From Phylloscopus collybita (lineage: Eukaryota; Chordata; Aves; Passeriformes; Phylloscopidae): a stretch of 64,000 bases of DNA. Of the stretch, positions 52,801-64,000 are shown in pieces (position 1 is the first letter of the stretch; each line of letters begins with the position of its first letter). Location: contig JAJNNQ010000024.1 of assembly GCA_027886175.1 (NCBI GenBank), forward strand, positions 8,664,001 through 8,728,000. Reading direction: 5' to 3'. The notes below the pieces were generated by a model that was not told the DNA's origin, did no database searches, and saw nothing but the letters and a program-made list of their open reading frames with translations. The translations under genes and the position numbers were made by a program.

Positions 52801-55800
52801 ATAATGGATAAAAGAAACCTCAGTACCTTCGACATCACTTTGAAAAATAATTAAAAGAAAAAAAAGACAAATCAGCAGACAAATGGAATTGAAATGATTC
52901 ACTCTCAAATACAAGCCTTTCTACTCTTTCACAAAAGCTTAGATGAAAAGAAAGAAATGGGACTAAGAGTCTATTGATTTGAATTATTTTGGAGCAGGGG
53001 AGAAAAAGGGATTCCATCCACAAAATTCCCATTCACTGAAAAACCAATAATCTCTGATCTTCCTTAATGATGAGCTCCAGCTTCAGCTTTTGGGACCAAA
53101 GCATTAATGAGGAAGGAAATGAGGCCATCTCTGAGACAAATAAGACTCAAATCTTTTAGGCCCAAGATGTTAAAGAATTAAACAGCACAGCGAAGCAAAC
53201 ATACAACCAGAGAAAATTTTGCAAGTCAACTATTATAAACTCTGAAAATACACTGGCAAGGTGTAGCAGTTGCTCAAAATATATTTTATTTCCATAAAAG
53301 AGGGAGGACTATTTGGAGTACTCACAGTATTACCTGAAACATAAGTGTCAGAAGCAGAACTTACATTCAACCACCAAACTGTTGGAGCTTTTTCTACCAA
53401 AATAAAAATTAAAAAAATAAACATTGCAGCATCTTGTACCTCTATAAGCCAAGCTAGTCAGTACAGCTGCACAGTTTGCAAAATATGAAGGTCTATCCCA
53501 GCAGTTTCAAACATACGGATGAAAAGGAAAATTAAGACTACGCTGACAAAATTGATGTAGTTTGTACTGAAATGTTTGAGTTCTTCTCCAGTCCCTTCCA
53601 TGTCCCCATTTCTGCAGAGCTATATTCTAATCTTATACTGTTATTGATCATATTACTGCCTTTTTTTTTCCCCAGACAATTTTAAAATATACACATCTTG
53701 ATGGCTGAGATGCTAAATTTGGAAATTGGTGCAGGAGACTCTTAGCCCCTCTCCAATTATATCTTGTGAAACAGACTCTCTGGAGATTTTCAATAAAATG
53801 TTCTTTCATTATCACTCAAATTACATCTTCACGTTTATTGACAATAATCCTGAAGAGGGTGAGTTTCTGCTATAAATCAGCTTTCACCATCAGGAGCAAG
53901 GATTTCAGGGAAACAGGCATTAAAAATGTACTGCAGAAAGTGTAGGATTCTATTTCTGCAGAATGCTATTGGGCAAATGACTGCTCCGTTGCACACTATC
54001 ACTGTTATAATATTGGGAAAAAAAGAGCCTCATTTACCACAAAACAGCACTCACAAGCCAAAATGACAAGCTTGTAGATTTAATGATGGGTTATTAGCTA
54101 AGAATCGATTCAGAAATTCATTTAGAGAATAAACAAAACAAGCAAAAAAAAAACCAAAAAAAACCACCCAGCCTTGATTGCGAGACAGATTTCAGCAGGT
54201 GTTCCTATTGTTTGCTGTGATGGATGAGTATTCCTGAATTTGCATTGCTTCACTGGTAATATCCTGTTAAATCTGGGCTCTTGGGGAAAGAGATACATAG
54301 AAGCACATTCATTTAAGTGGTTTTGTACAATGAATTTCTGGTTTTCACCACCTACTTCCAAACTCAGGAGAGTTTTAGGACGTGGTTGACAAGCTCCTGC
54401 AATCTTCACAGCTTCACCCAAACTCAGAGCAATTTGAATTTGTGAAGTCCAAAAATTAACAATTCATCTGAAATACAGGAAATTTTTTTTTGCCAAGTTC
54501 TCACTTGGCATTTAAGTAAAAATATTTAGCATAAGTAAGTGACAATCTTGAAAATAGCTTTTGCAAAAGAAAAGAAAAAAAAAAGAAGAAGAAATTAATA
54601 CAGAAAGCAAAATATTTTAGCTATGTAGGAAAGAAGTTGATTTCATATTTTGAGATCAAGTGTGGCTTATTTTTGTATAAGAAATCCAAAAAATCCAAAT
54701 ATTTTATCTAACTCAAAGTGGAAGCCGAAGAATAGATTTATTTTTTTTTTAACTCAACCTAAGATTTCTTTTTCTTTACATTTTTAGTCCTAAACCCTCA
54801 CATAGATTCCCATTCACATGGTTCTTGGTGTAGTGTCATGGTTTTAAACAAGCTAATTCCACATTACTGCAATAATTGAATCTGGAGAAGAACTGGTCTT
54901 GAATTAAACATATGGTTATTCATTACTCATTGTTATATTAGATAGCCCTGTTATTCATTTTATCAAAGGAAAAGATTTTTATTTAAATGAGAATTACAAA
55001 GAAGATACATTCAGGTCTGGTCATGCCTACTGTCTAGTATTTCCTGCTACAAAATATGGATGCTGTAAAGTTTCCCCCCCTGCTCCCAGGGCAGATCCCA
55101 CATTATCTTTCATTTTTGTTGTTGTTGCTATTGGTCAGACCCCCACAGCAATGCCTGGTGCCCAGCAAAATCAGCCAGTTTAAATCCAACCCAACCATCA
55201 GCCTCCTTTACCTCCATCCCTTCTATTTTGTCCTAATTAGTTGTGTCTGCTTTAAATTGCAATTTAAACAACAGCTCCAGGTCTTGTGCCACTTTTCAAG
55301 ATGGGCAGCACCAAAAAATTTTCTTGTATGTGGGACAAAGTGGCAGGGAGCACCTGGTCCCAGCTGCAGCTCCTTTAAAAAGGTGCAGCCTCCACAGTCC
55401 TGCTGTTCCTCTTTCTTCTGGCCTTTTACACCTGGCAGGGAACTGCTGCTGAAGAAGAAGAGGTAAGACAAAAGAAACAGATAATATTAAGCATCTCCCA
55501 GGGAATAACTGGAAATGTCCAAGAAGCTATTTCTTAAAAAAAATGGTGTCATATAAAACATGACTGGTTTATCGTTCATGACAATCATGACAAAAATCAA
55601 CCCCACAATTAGTGTTTAAGTCTCTTTGTGATTTCAGTAGATACTGAGCATGAATGAAGAAGGAATTATTGTATAGGAAGCTCTTGTGAGCTCCAATACA
55701 CTGGTGCATGGCAACTGGTGGTCAGTTGTGTTCTCAGTGGTCTCTTGGGGAATTTTCATTTCTGCTAATCTGACTAAAAGTTATTTTGCTCTAAATTCAC

Positions 55801-57826
55801 CTGGTCGTCTCTCTGTTTTCATTGTGACTGACATATCTTCCTCTCACTGTATATAAAGAATAATGAGGAATCTTCTCTGATTTTACTGTTGCTGAATCTC
55901 ACAGCAAATTTTTTTTATACTATTACTGAAGATTCACAAGTTCAGAGTTTGCAATCAGCAAAAGTCTTGGATTTTTTTTTTTTTTTTTTGAGTTCTTCTC
56001 CTTTTGAAACAATGAGCTGGATAAATGCTGGAAGATAAGGAGTCAGAATGAAAATCAAGAAGCAACAAAATCCACTTAATTAAGAATTTAAGTAATCATC
56101 AATAAATTTAATAATTTGAGCTTTCAAGGCAGTCTCACTTAGCTATACTGCTCAAGTCCAGAATTTCAGGTTCCTGAGCCTAGAAAAAGGAGATTAGAAA
56201 GTTACAACCTCTTTTTATCCTCAGGCCCAGTAATAAGCAGGCAATGGCTGGGAACAGGCTGCCTGTCATTTATGTTAGTTCACAAAACACAGATGTATCT
56301 TAGGCTTTTTATAATTTCTTGAGGTTTAGATACATTCAACTGGTTGGAGTATTTTTTTAAGTGTACATAATTTTATTAAAGATGCCCCTCCCTTTTGTCC
56401 TAACTAGATTTTCTATAACCATATTTTATTCTATTTTCAGCCTGATTTACAGTGAGTTTCCCCCTCTTTTACACTTGCTACTCACAGTGGCACAAGAATC
56501 CCTAAATTTAAAAGAGGAAGAGAGGAAAAGGGGGAGAAATTACGTTAACAGGGAGGTGGGTGTTCACTTACTGTTATGAAAATTTGGCTTCTCTTATCAC
56601 CACTGTTTGGGCAGGCCCTCAAATCCTAGCCCTCCACTCTGCTAGGAAAGAAACTGTAGAGGATGTACCTTCCTGAGCCCACCTGGACTGGTCATGACAG
56701 AGTTTATCACAGCAGAATCCAGCAAATCTGTCACCTAAATCATTTACACTACTCTGAGCACATGAAGATGAAGTAGCAGGAGTAGAAGGAATGTTGAGTG
56801 AGCTCTCTAATCTCCTGAGCACATGTACTGAAAAGATGGAAATGTCTTTAGGTAACATCTGGCCACTTTTTCATAGTCCAGCAAGGGCTGTGAGGTTCCA
56901 AAGCCAGGGAGAACATCTGCCCCAGAAGGCAGAGTACTCATAAAAACTAAAATAACTTGATGTTCCATAACATAAGCCACTGAATAGGCTGGAGGAAATG
57001 ACACCCATCAGCAGGAAGATGAGTTGAAAGGTTGTTGGGAGGATTTGAAGGGAAAGAATCTAGGAGAGGAATCAATCCTCAGGTTGTCTACTCCTTCATG
57101 CTGCTGCTTGTCACTTAAAGATTTTGCATATGGAGTATTGAAGAATGATTGATTCTAATACTTCATTTTCCCTCCTGGAAATATGTGTGTGATCCAGGCC
57201 AGCAGGTTTCCAAGAGCTGTTATTCATCTGTTTGAGGAAATCAGGTTTTGGGGAAGTTCCTGGTGCATGTATTGAAACATAACTTTGTCTTTCACTGTTT
57301 TTTCTTAAAGGACAATATTGGAGCATCTCAGCAGGTTATGATGTCTGTGAACAAGAGACCACAAACTCACAAAGTGGCTATAAATTGCTTCTTGGGGTTG
57401 GCCTAAACAATCTGGGTTTTGCTACAATCTGCACAGAATAATTCTCTGCTGTGCCTAAAGTCAAAAAAGATCAGTCCTTAGCACATAGCCACTTAAAGGC
57501 TCTGTTCTCATTCCAAAGTCATTTCTAGCATAAAAATCAGCTCACACTGACTAAAACCCAAGATGCATGCGAGTAAAAAATTGATAATCAATTCATTTCT
57601 CTTTAAAAGACTTTACTGGGGAAGAGAAAATGAGATGAAGGAGGATAACACTGGAGCAGGAAGATAATAAGCTTCTGACACCTCTTTTTGTTGACATAAT
57701 GGGATAATGTGGTAATTACATTAGTTCAAACACATGATACCTGAGTTGGGCTGGTATAATCTGACCTCTCAGGCTGAGCTACACAAATGTTGCTGACCCT
57801 TCTTCCTATGCTGGATGTATGCTGCT
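49880..57826. other. Noncoding DNA, no gene seen
   Basis: About 8 kb of AT-rich DNA. It holds a short TG run near 50,403-50,422, an A/G-rich patch near 54,567-54,593 and an 18-base T run at 55,972-55,989. The longest open frame in the window (147 codons, 51014-51457) lies here; it has no signature, no codon-like composition and no good splice context, so I treat it as chance. GC rises at 55.05-55.47 kb, where a possible microexon is noted separately. Confidence 0.5.
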
Positions 57827-57905
57827 AAAAAAAAAAAGCAAAAACAAAACAAAACAAAACAAAACAAACAAACAAAAAATAAAAAATTAAAAAAAAAAAA
57901 AAAAA
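57827..57905 (-). repeat. A-rich tract with AAAAC units
   Basis: An A run, then four to five AAAAC units, AAAC units and another A run. It is the opposite-strand counterpart of the G/T tracts and is not flanked by a recognisable retroposon body. Confidence 0.9.
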
Positions 57906-59486
57906 GCCAAAGAGAAACAGAGTTGCACTGTGACACAGTTTCTTCATCAGAATTTCTTAATTCCACACAGAAGCAAGCTGGAAAAGACATGCAATTGATA
58001 AAATAACTAGATTTTCAGCACTTTAACCACTAGAGGTTTGAAGTTGGATGTTAAAAGCACTCAGAGCTGATGAATTTATCATGGCTTGCTGGTTGGTTTC
58101 TTAATTAACTGGGTATTAAAATCCATTTTACTAAACTTGGTGAGGCAAGGAGGAAGCAACAAAAAAACCCAAAACAGACTGCTTCATGTGCAAGAAGCAA
58201 ATAAGGGTCCTGAAGTAAGTGAATGCACTCACATAACCATAAACATGTATTCAATGTGATTCACAAAGTATGAAAAGAATACTTCAAAAACAGGTAAAGC
58301 ACTGGACTAAGGGTTGAATATTATCTCATCAGAGAGTGTTAAATGCACCAGTTGCAACATGCCTTTTTATAATGCTGTAAAGTATTTCAGTCTATGTTAG
58401 AGAGCTTCATTAATAAAACACCTAGATGAATTTAATTGGAAAATACCAAAATACTCAGGGTTATAGTGTATGGTTCCTAGAAACTGTAATTTTTAAAGGC
58501 TTTGCATAAATTGAGCTGAATGGAGAGGTTATTGCACTACTGTGACTGTGACTAAGCAAAGTACTCATTTCGTGTTAAGATTGTGATTTTAATTTCATGC
58601 CCAATTTTAAGAACATTTTAAATGCTTTCATATGTGTATATATGGAACTATGCTATTGTTCAGCTCCTTTTTCTATAATCTACTTGTTTTGTAACCTTAT
58701 GAGTTAGAAGACACAAACATTTATTTAGATTAGCTCTGGATAGGCTAGATTGGCTGTGTGAGGCTAGAAATAACACACAGATTTGCTAAGCCAATCAGAA
58801 AGCAACTGATCAATAATGATTTATTGATCAATTTTCATTCTCTTGCAACAACATCAGACTGAATGATTACATCAACCATTTAGTATATCAGAAAGAAAGT
58901 AGTAGTAAAAGGGAATTATTGCAGAATCAATTTTTTCCTACTTTGAGGCCAGTTTTCTCAGAAAATGCTGCACTTTCCTGAAGCAAATTTCAAGATTAAC
59001 ATTCCAGGCTGTTTCATACAAAGTTAAAGTTTTAACAGCATTAAAATAAAGCTTCCTAAAGGTCTCCCTTAAAATAAATTTTTCATACACTCTCCACAGA
59101 AAGAACAGAATTAAATTCTATCACCTTTCAAACAAAGGGTGTAAAGTAGTCATATACAAGACCATTCTGTAATTGAGGATGCTGAATACTGCTATTATTT
59201 TTCATTTTTTCTCACATTTTGTTGCAGGTTTTTCCAAATTGAGATTACATTTTCCTGCTATTCAGAGAAGTAAGGAAAGATTAGAATTTGAAAGAAAACT
59301 CCACGGACTTCTTAAAGGATTTTTATTTTTTGTAGTGTCTCCTAAGCCACGTCTCCTAAAATCCATTGGTGAGCGTTAGGATTTACTACTTGCACTTCAG
59401 TTTGAATATATGTTAGAAAATTAATGACCAGAATTATCAGACAGAACTCTTTGCTTCATTGCTCCCACATTTTTATACAGCCCCTC
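57906..59486. other. Noncoding DNA, no gene seen
   Basis: AT-rich unique DNA with one notable palindrome at 58,807-58,830. No exon is recognised. Confidence 0.5.
58807..58830. promoter_or_regulatory. Perfect palindrome with paired ATCAATAA sites
   Basis: TGATCAATAA at 58807-58816 and its exact reverse complement TTATTGATCA at 58821-58830 are separated by TGAT. ATCAATA is the core bound by ONECUT/CUX homeodomain factors, here as an inverted pair. An inverted GATTGGCT (58748-58755) / AGCCAATC (58789-58796) pair lies just upstream and includes a CCAAT core. The repeats are seen directly; the regulatory role is inference. Confidence 0.4.
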
Positions 59487-59606
59487 CCTTTTCCTTTTCC
59501 TTTTCCTTTTCCTTTTCCTTTTCCTTTTCCTTTTCCTTTTCCTTTTCCTTTTCCTTTTCCTTTTCCTTTTCCTTTTCCTTTTCCTTTCCCCTTTCCTTTT
59601 TTCCTC
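59487..59606 (+). repeat. Hexanucleotide satellite (CCTTTT)16
   Basis: Sixteen perfect CCTTTT units run from 59487 to 59582, followed by a degenerate pyrimidine tail to about 59,606. One strand is all pyrimidine and the other all purine, so triplex (H-DNA) formation is possible. The Pro-Phe and Gly-Lys repeat open frames on the two strands are artefacts. Confidence 0.97.
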
Positions 59607-60479
59607 CTGCGTGTATCAATTGAAAGCATCCACATTTTCTTGTCAAAGTCAGAGGCTGCAACTATCTCTGCACTGATAGTTACCAGCACAGTCATTAAGA
59701 GGTCAGCAAGTGAATGACTGATCATGCTTTGTTTAACTCAGACTATAATTTTCAAATTGTATTCTTCAATTTGAGAATATTCCTGGTCTGTAGTTTTATG
59801 CATCTACCTCGTGCAATGTCATTTTAATGGCACAGCTACTCTGTTATCAAAAATATATATAATAATAAAAAAAAATTATAAAAATTATAGATGTTAAATA
59901 CGGAGAACAAAATCTTCAGAGGTTTCTGAAGAATGATCTCTTTTCATCACTCCTCTTTCTTTGTTGTGCCTTTATATATCAAAAAGCTTAGTTCAATTTG
60001 CTTAAAAATCAGAGAAGGCTACAAAGCCTGAAGATCAGACTCCAGCAACTAAAATCCCTCCTGGAGATGGTAACAAACCTACAAATAAAGAATAAGTGAT
60101 AGTTAGGGATCTAACTGGGATTAAGTAGAATACAGTCACAAACTTTCCCTAATTTTCACAAGATATCAGGTATGTTATTATTTGCTGGTGGCTGATAGTT
60201 AAGATGCTTTATAGTGTCTGGCAAAATGGATCATTTTTTACTTCTTTGTAAAAAAAAATATTTTACAAACAGCGTTGTGGTGAGAATTTCTCCTTGAGTT
60301 TCAGAAGTGTTCCCCAGGAAAGAGGGAGCAAGGTATTTTACAGCCAAAAATGTATTTATAAAGAAAGCAGGACAAAAGTCTAGAAAACCATGCACTGCTC
60401 TTGTGCCATAGTGTGCTTTTGTGTCCTGATCCCAGCCTGTACTGCTGCAGCCAGCAACATTTTGTGGATTTGCTTTCGA
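59607..60479. other. Noncoding DNA, no gene seen
   Basis: AT-rich DNA, including an A/T-only patch near 59,850-59,885. No gene or repeat is recognised. Confidence 0.5.
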
Positions 60480-60597
60480 CCAAAAAACAAAAACAAAAAC
60501 AAACAAACACACACAAAAATCAAAACCAAAACAAACAAACAAAAAAACACAAACAAAACCCAAACAAAAACACACACACAAAAAAAAACCCAAAACC
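60480..60597 (-). repeat. A/C-rich low-complexity tract
   Basis: About 118 bp of AAAAAC, AAAC and CA units. Long Lys/Asn/Gln/Thr frames on plus and Phe/Val/Cys frames on minus are repeat translations. Confidence 0.92.
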
Positions 60598-62262
60598 TAA
60601 ATCTGTTATCATGCTTATTCTCCAATTTCATATTCCTCACTTTTCTCCCAATTTTAGAATTTGTTCTGAGCTGGCTGTCTCCACTGCAGTCTGTATGAAT
60701 GCAGCAATCCAGACATATGCACAGCACTGCAGAGCTGGAGCCAAACAGGGCATGGCACAACCCAGTATAAAATAAAATAAAATGTGGAAGTCAATGTCTC
60801 TATGCATCAGAACAACTGCTCTCCCCATGTAAGGGCTAGAATTCAGCTATACCTGCTGAATACTAACAGATTTTCTTCTCCCTCTGCTCTCCTAAATGTA
60901 TTTTGGTCTTTGGGGACATTATACTTGTTTAATTTCCTTGGCAATTTATGCAGAACACAATGTACTATCGAGCAAAAAATACAGACTGTACTTGTGAATC
61001 ATATACATTCCAATTAAAAATTAATTTTGCTACTTCGCTTCTAAAAAAACCCAGCATGAGTCTGTGTTCTGCCAAAAGATTTGTAGAAACAAGTGTTTTT
61101 ATTCAATGCTGATTTCCACTGATGCCCCTGAACACACCTCTCTCTTCCTTTTTATTTAAATCTCTGTTTTTTTCCTATGACAAAAAAAAGCAACACCTTA
61201 TTCTTTATAGCTATGATTATGTTTTCCTTTCTTTTACTGCGTATGTTGGCCTTAAAAAGTCAAAATGTTTTGTGACCTCTGTCAGGTGGTGGGAAAGGTG
61301 CAAAAAACCTCTCTGCCACTGTTGGGTTTGATTGTGCAGTAGGGCCCAAGTCCTCCCCTCAATCCTGTGGCACACAAAGCTGTGATAAATCAGAGTGTTT
61401 CAGGGAGGTGACTTTAATGCCAACGAGCTGTAAATGGAGGAATAATCAAGTACAGTTTTTGTTCTTCAAGAATCTTCTCCCTACTTAGGCATGGAGATTA
61501 CCAGATTGCCTTCTTTCTTTCTGAGGTGAGCAAATAAAAGTCACTGCTGTTGTCACCTCATCCCATCCTCCCGTGATGGATCAATACTTCCCTCCCTCAG
61601 CCTGTCAGAGGAGGACAGCAGCAATCTGGACTTATATTACAGAGCTCTCAGGAGAGAGATGTTAAAAAAAAAAAAACCAACAAAAAATAAACCAAACCAA
61701 AGCAGAACTGCATAGAACTGCTTGTTGTGCCAGCTGTTATTCGAAAATGTATCAATCCACCTCAAAATGTAAGACGTTAACAAAAAGGAATTAAGAAAAA
61801 TCTTTTTATGGAGGTAGGTCACACATTCTGTTCACAGATTCGTCAAGCTTTCAAAAAAAAATCTATGGTCTACACATACAACATCTGTGTTTCTCCCATA
61901 TTTGTTGAAATTTAAATCAAAATCAGCTCAAAAAATTCTAAGTTATTCCTCCCAGAGTGTAGACAGCCTTCTGTACTCATAAAACACCCAGAAGTACCCA
62001 GAGCTTCTTGTGGACTCTGGGTACTGAGCAACAGCAGGAAATTTGCCATCAGCAGATTACAGAAACAAAAGATATCTAGAAAGCATAGCCTACCCAGAGA
62101 TTTAATGTCAGCTAAGAAATGAGTACAGCAGATCCACTGAGGGGACCCTCCTTTCAAACTCAGTGTCCTCACCTACACTCTCAACTTCCACAACAGGATG
62201 GTCTGGCTGTCTTGGAAAAGAATCCTTCTTAAATAAAGTCTGAAAATGAGCAGATTGCACTT
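60598..62262. other. Noncoding DNA, no gene seen
   Basis: AT-rich unique DNA with a small A/C-rich patch near 61,660-61,700. No exon or transposon is recognised. Confidence 0.5.
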
Positions 62263-62369
62263 GTTGTTGTTGTGGGTTTTTTTTGGTTTTGTTTTTTTTT
62301 GGGGGGGTTGTTTGTTGGTTTTTGTTTGTTTGTTTTTTTGGTTTGGTTTGGTTTGGTTTGGTTTTTTGT
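62263..62369 (+). repeat. G/T-rich tract with T9-G7 motif and (GGTTT)n
   Basis: TTG units, then nine T and seven G (62301-62307) followed by TTGTTTGTT, then GTTT units and about four GGTTT units. The T9-G7-TTGTTTGTT order is nearly the same as at 43,327-43,354. Confidence 0.92.
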
Positions 62370-64000
62370 CTGCATGTCCTATATATGTATGAAAACAGCA
62401 AAAAATAAAATAATAAATAAATTCTTCTCAAACACACATTGTTCCTTTAATTCCTGATGCACCCATCAATTTCCATATCTAAGGGTCTGGCTCTGAGTTT
62501 TTAGAATCTACCAGTTTCAAGTAGTTATAAGTGCTACACACTTGTGAAAAATCCCCTACCAAAAATATATAGGTTCTCTTATATTAAATTAAGCACGGCT
62601 TTACAAGTTAGGAAATACTCCTGGAAAAAGAAAATTAAATAAATTTAATCTTCTCCTAGCTATACTTTATTCTTCATCTCAGGGCAATGGATATGAAACA
62701 CCATAATTTTTATTAATGATATGTTTAAGCTCTTTAGGGTCTATGAGTTGGCACAGCTATCGAAAGTTCACAGAATTTCAGATTTTTTTCATGTTGTATT
62801 CTATAGCTGCATTTGTTAGGTCAAAAACTCATTAAAATTCTCTGCACATCTCATGTACTGCGTGTAGACAGTGTAAAAAAGAATAAATAAATCTGTGAGA
62901 ATTGAATAAAACTTGAGAATGGAAAGCACTGCTATCTGTAGTTGTAGAAAATTTATAAGTACTTCATATACAAATGTTCTGTATATTACTTTTTAAAAAA
63001 CCCTCAAAAACCCATCAAGACTGGTGCTCATATTTGCTGGTGAGTCAATCTTTCTTTCAGACATCAAGAGATGACCTCTTAAGACCCAAAGATTTATCAA
63101 GTCAGCAGTTTATTCCCTTAGGCCACCATCTTCAGCCTCTTCCTCTTCCAGTCACGTCTATTGAAGGACTTTGCCAAGCCCCATGAGGAAATGGACTAAT
63201 CTACTGTTTTCTAAAGGACAGGAATGATTCCTATCCTGACTGCACTTTATGGGATGAGAAAGCTAATAAAGGGAAGGGGACTGCATCTCTTCGTGGGAGA
63301 TTCAGTGTGATGTTTGTATTATAACAGACAGAGCTGGAGTGCTCCAGCTGTCAATCAGAAAGGGAGCATTGCTGCACAGCTCCAGCAGGCACTACTCAGA
63401 AATTTCTCAGGAATCCGAGAAAATTCATTCATCCTTTTACTTTATGGGCAGAAAACAGCATCTCTGATATAAAAAAATACAGGCTTTGATCTTTCTCCTC
63501 TTTTTTCTCTCTTTTATCAGTTGATTTGTTAACGGATATACACACATGAGAATTTAAAGTGAAAAAAAAAAAAAAAAAAGAACCCCTAAATTTTTTAAAA
63601 TAAAATAGTTCTTATTCATTTGCATCATGGAATTGTCCATAAACTTTTTTTTTTTTTCTTTCTGCTTTGAAAAATTCACATATTCAATGCACATTGTTAT
63701 TTGTAAATGTTTTCACTGCAAAAAGGAAATGGCAACACAGGCATTGCAATACCTTTGTCAATGTATATACAAAATAATTTCTTACCTATTCAGACAATCC
63801 TGGTTTTGGAATTATATGCAAGGGAAAAAAGAAACTCTGGCCCTTTTAGCCAATCACTAATTTCCAATAAGCAAATCCAACCAAACTTTTTACCTATTAA
63901 ATAATGTAAAAGTCTGTGTTACTCTTTTCAGGCAATGGAATAGGTGGGTCTGTTGATGGTATCCCCTAAGTTTGTGCAGCTACCTCTCAAATAAGTTCTG
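62370..64000. other. Noncoding DNA, no gene seen
   Basis: AT-rich DNA to the window edge, with an 18-base A run at 63,562-63,579 and T-rich patches near 63,645. No exon, RNA gene or transposon is recognised. Confidence 0.5.

Noticed and set aside
55056..55466. 136-codon plus-strand open frame with a hydrophobic leucine-rich start
   Set aside because: The leucine run comes from a GTTGTTGTT stretch, and the rest has no family match. Only the possible microexon at its end is kept, as a separate hypothesis.
59424..59725. Pro-Phe and Gly-Lys repeat proteins on the two strands
   Set aside because: They are direct translations of the (CCTTTT)n microsatellite.
60231..60775. Several frames over 100 codons on both strands
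   Set aside because: They cross the A/C low-complexity tract at 60,480-60,597, and their Lys/Asn/Gln or Phe/Val/Cys bias comes from that repeat.
1..64000. CRISPR arrays, operons, phage or bacterial defence systems
   Set aside because: The repeat content is avian, coding density is near zero, and no spaced direct-repeat array is present.

Overview
The window reads as vertebrate nuclear DNA, almost certainly from a bird and probably a songbird. The evidence is the repeat content: two CR1-type LINE fragments, two avian-type retroviral LTRs, many passerine-style T/G low-complexity tracts, and no sign of Alu, B1 or L1. The sequence is AT-rich and CpG-poor, and stop codons are dense in every frame. 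Bacterial features such as operons, Shine-Dalgarno sites or CRISPR are not expected, and none is seen.

I recognise no protein-coding exon, tRNA, rRNA or known small RNA anywhere in the 64 kb. The longest open frames are under 150 codons, carry no family signature, and several are simply translated simple repeats. The best reading is a gene desert or the inside of one or more very large introns. The flanking gene cannot be named from this sequence alone.

Layout. 1-4.8 kb: unremarkable AT-rich DNA. 4,849-5,489: a solo LTR on the minus strand, bounded by TG/CA ends and a perfect 5-bp target-site duplication. 5.5-16.6 kb: unique noncoding DNA with a possible POU-octamer regulatory element near 13.37 kb and G/T tracts at 15-16 kb. 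16.61-16.77 kb: the 3' end of a CR1 on the plus strand. 16.8-33 kb: unique DNA with two short perfect inverted repeats. 33.0-34.1 kb: a possible old L2/MIR-like piece and a possible ERV-derived block. 38.53-38.76 kb: an internally deleted CR1 on the minus strand. 39.9-44.6 kb: a dense cluster of T/G-rich tracts, a (GGAT)10 microsatellite and the 3' part of an avian LTR. 45.78-46.22 kb: the best candidate conserved noncoding element. 46.3-64 kb: unique DNA with several simple repeats, including a pure (CCTTTT)16 tract, and a perfect palindrome near 58.8 kb.

I found no new biological system. The most checkable observations are the bounded solo LTR, a T9-Gn-TTGTTTGTT motif shared by two distant G/T tracts, the CpG-retaining block near 46 kb, the inverted repeats and a possible 24-nt microexon. 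Repeat identities rest on remembered family consensus patterns and were not searched.
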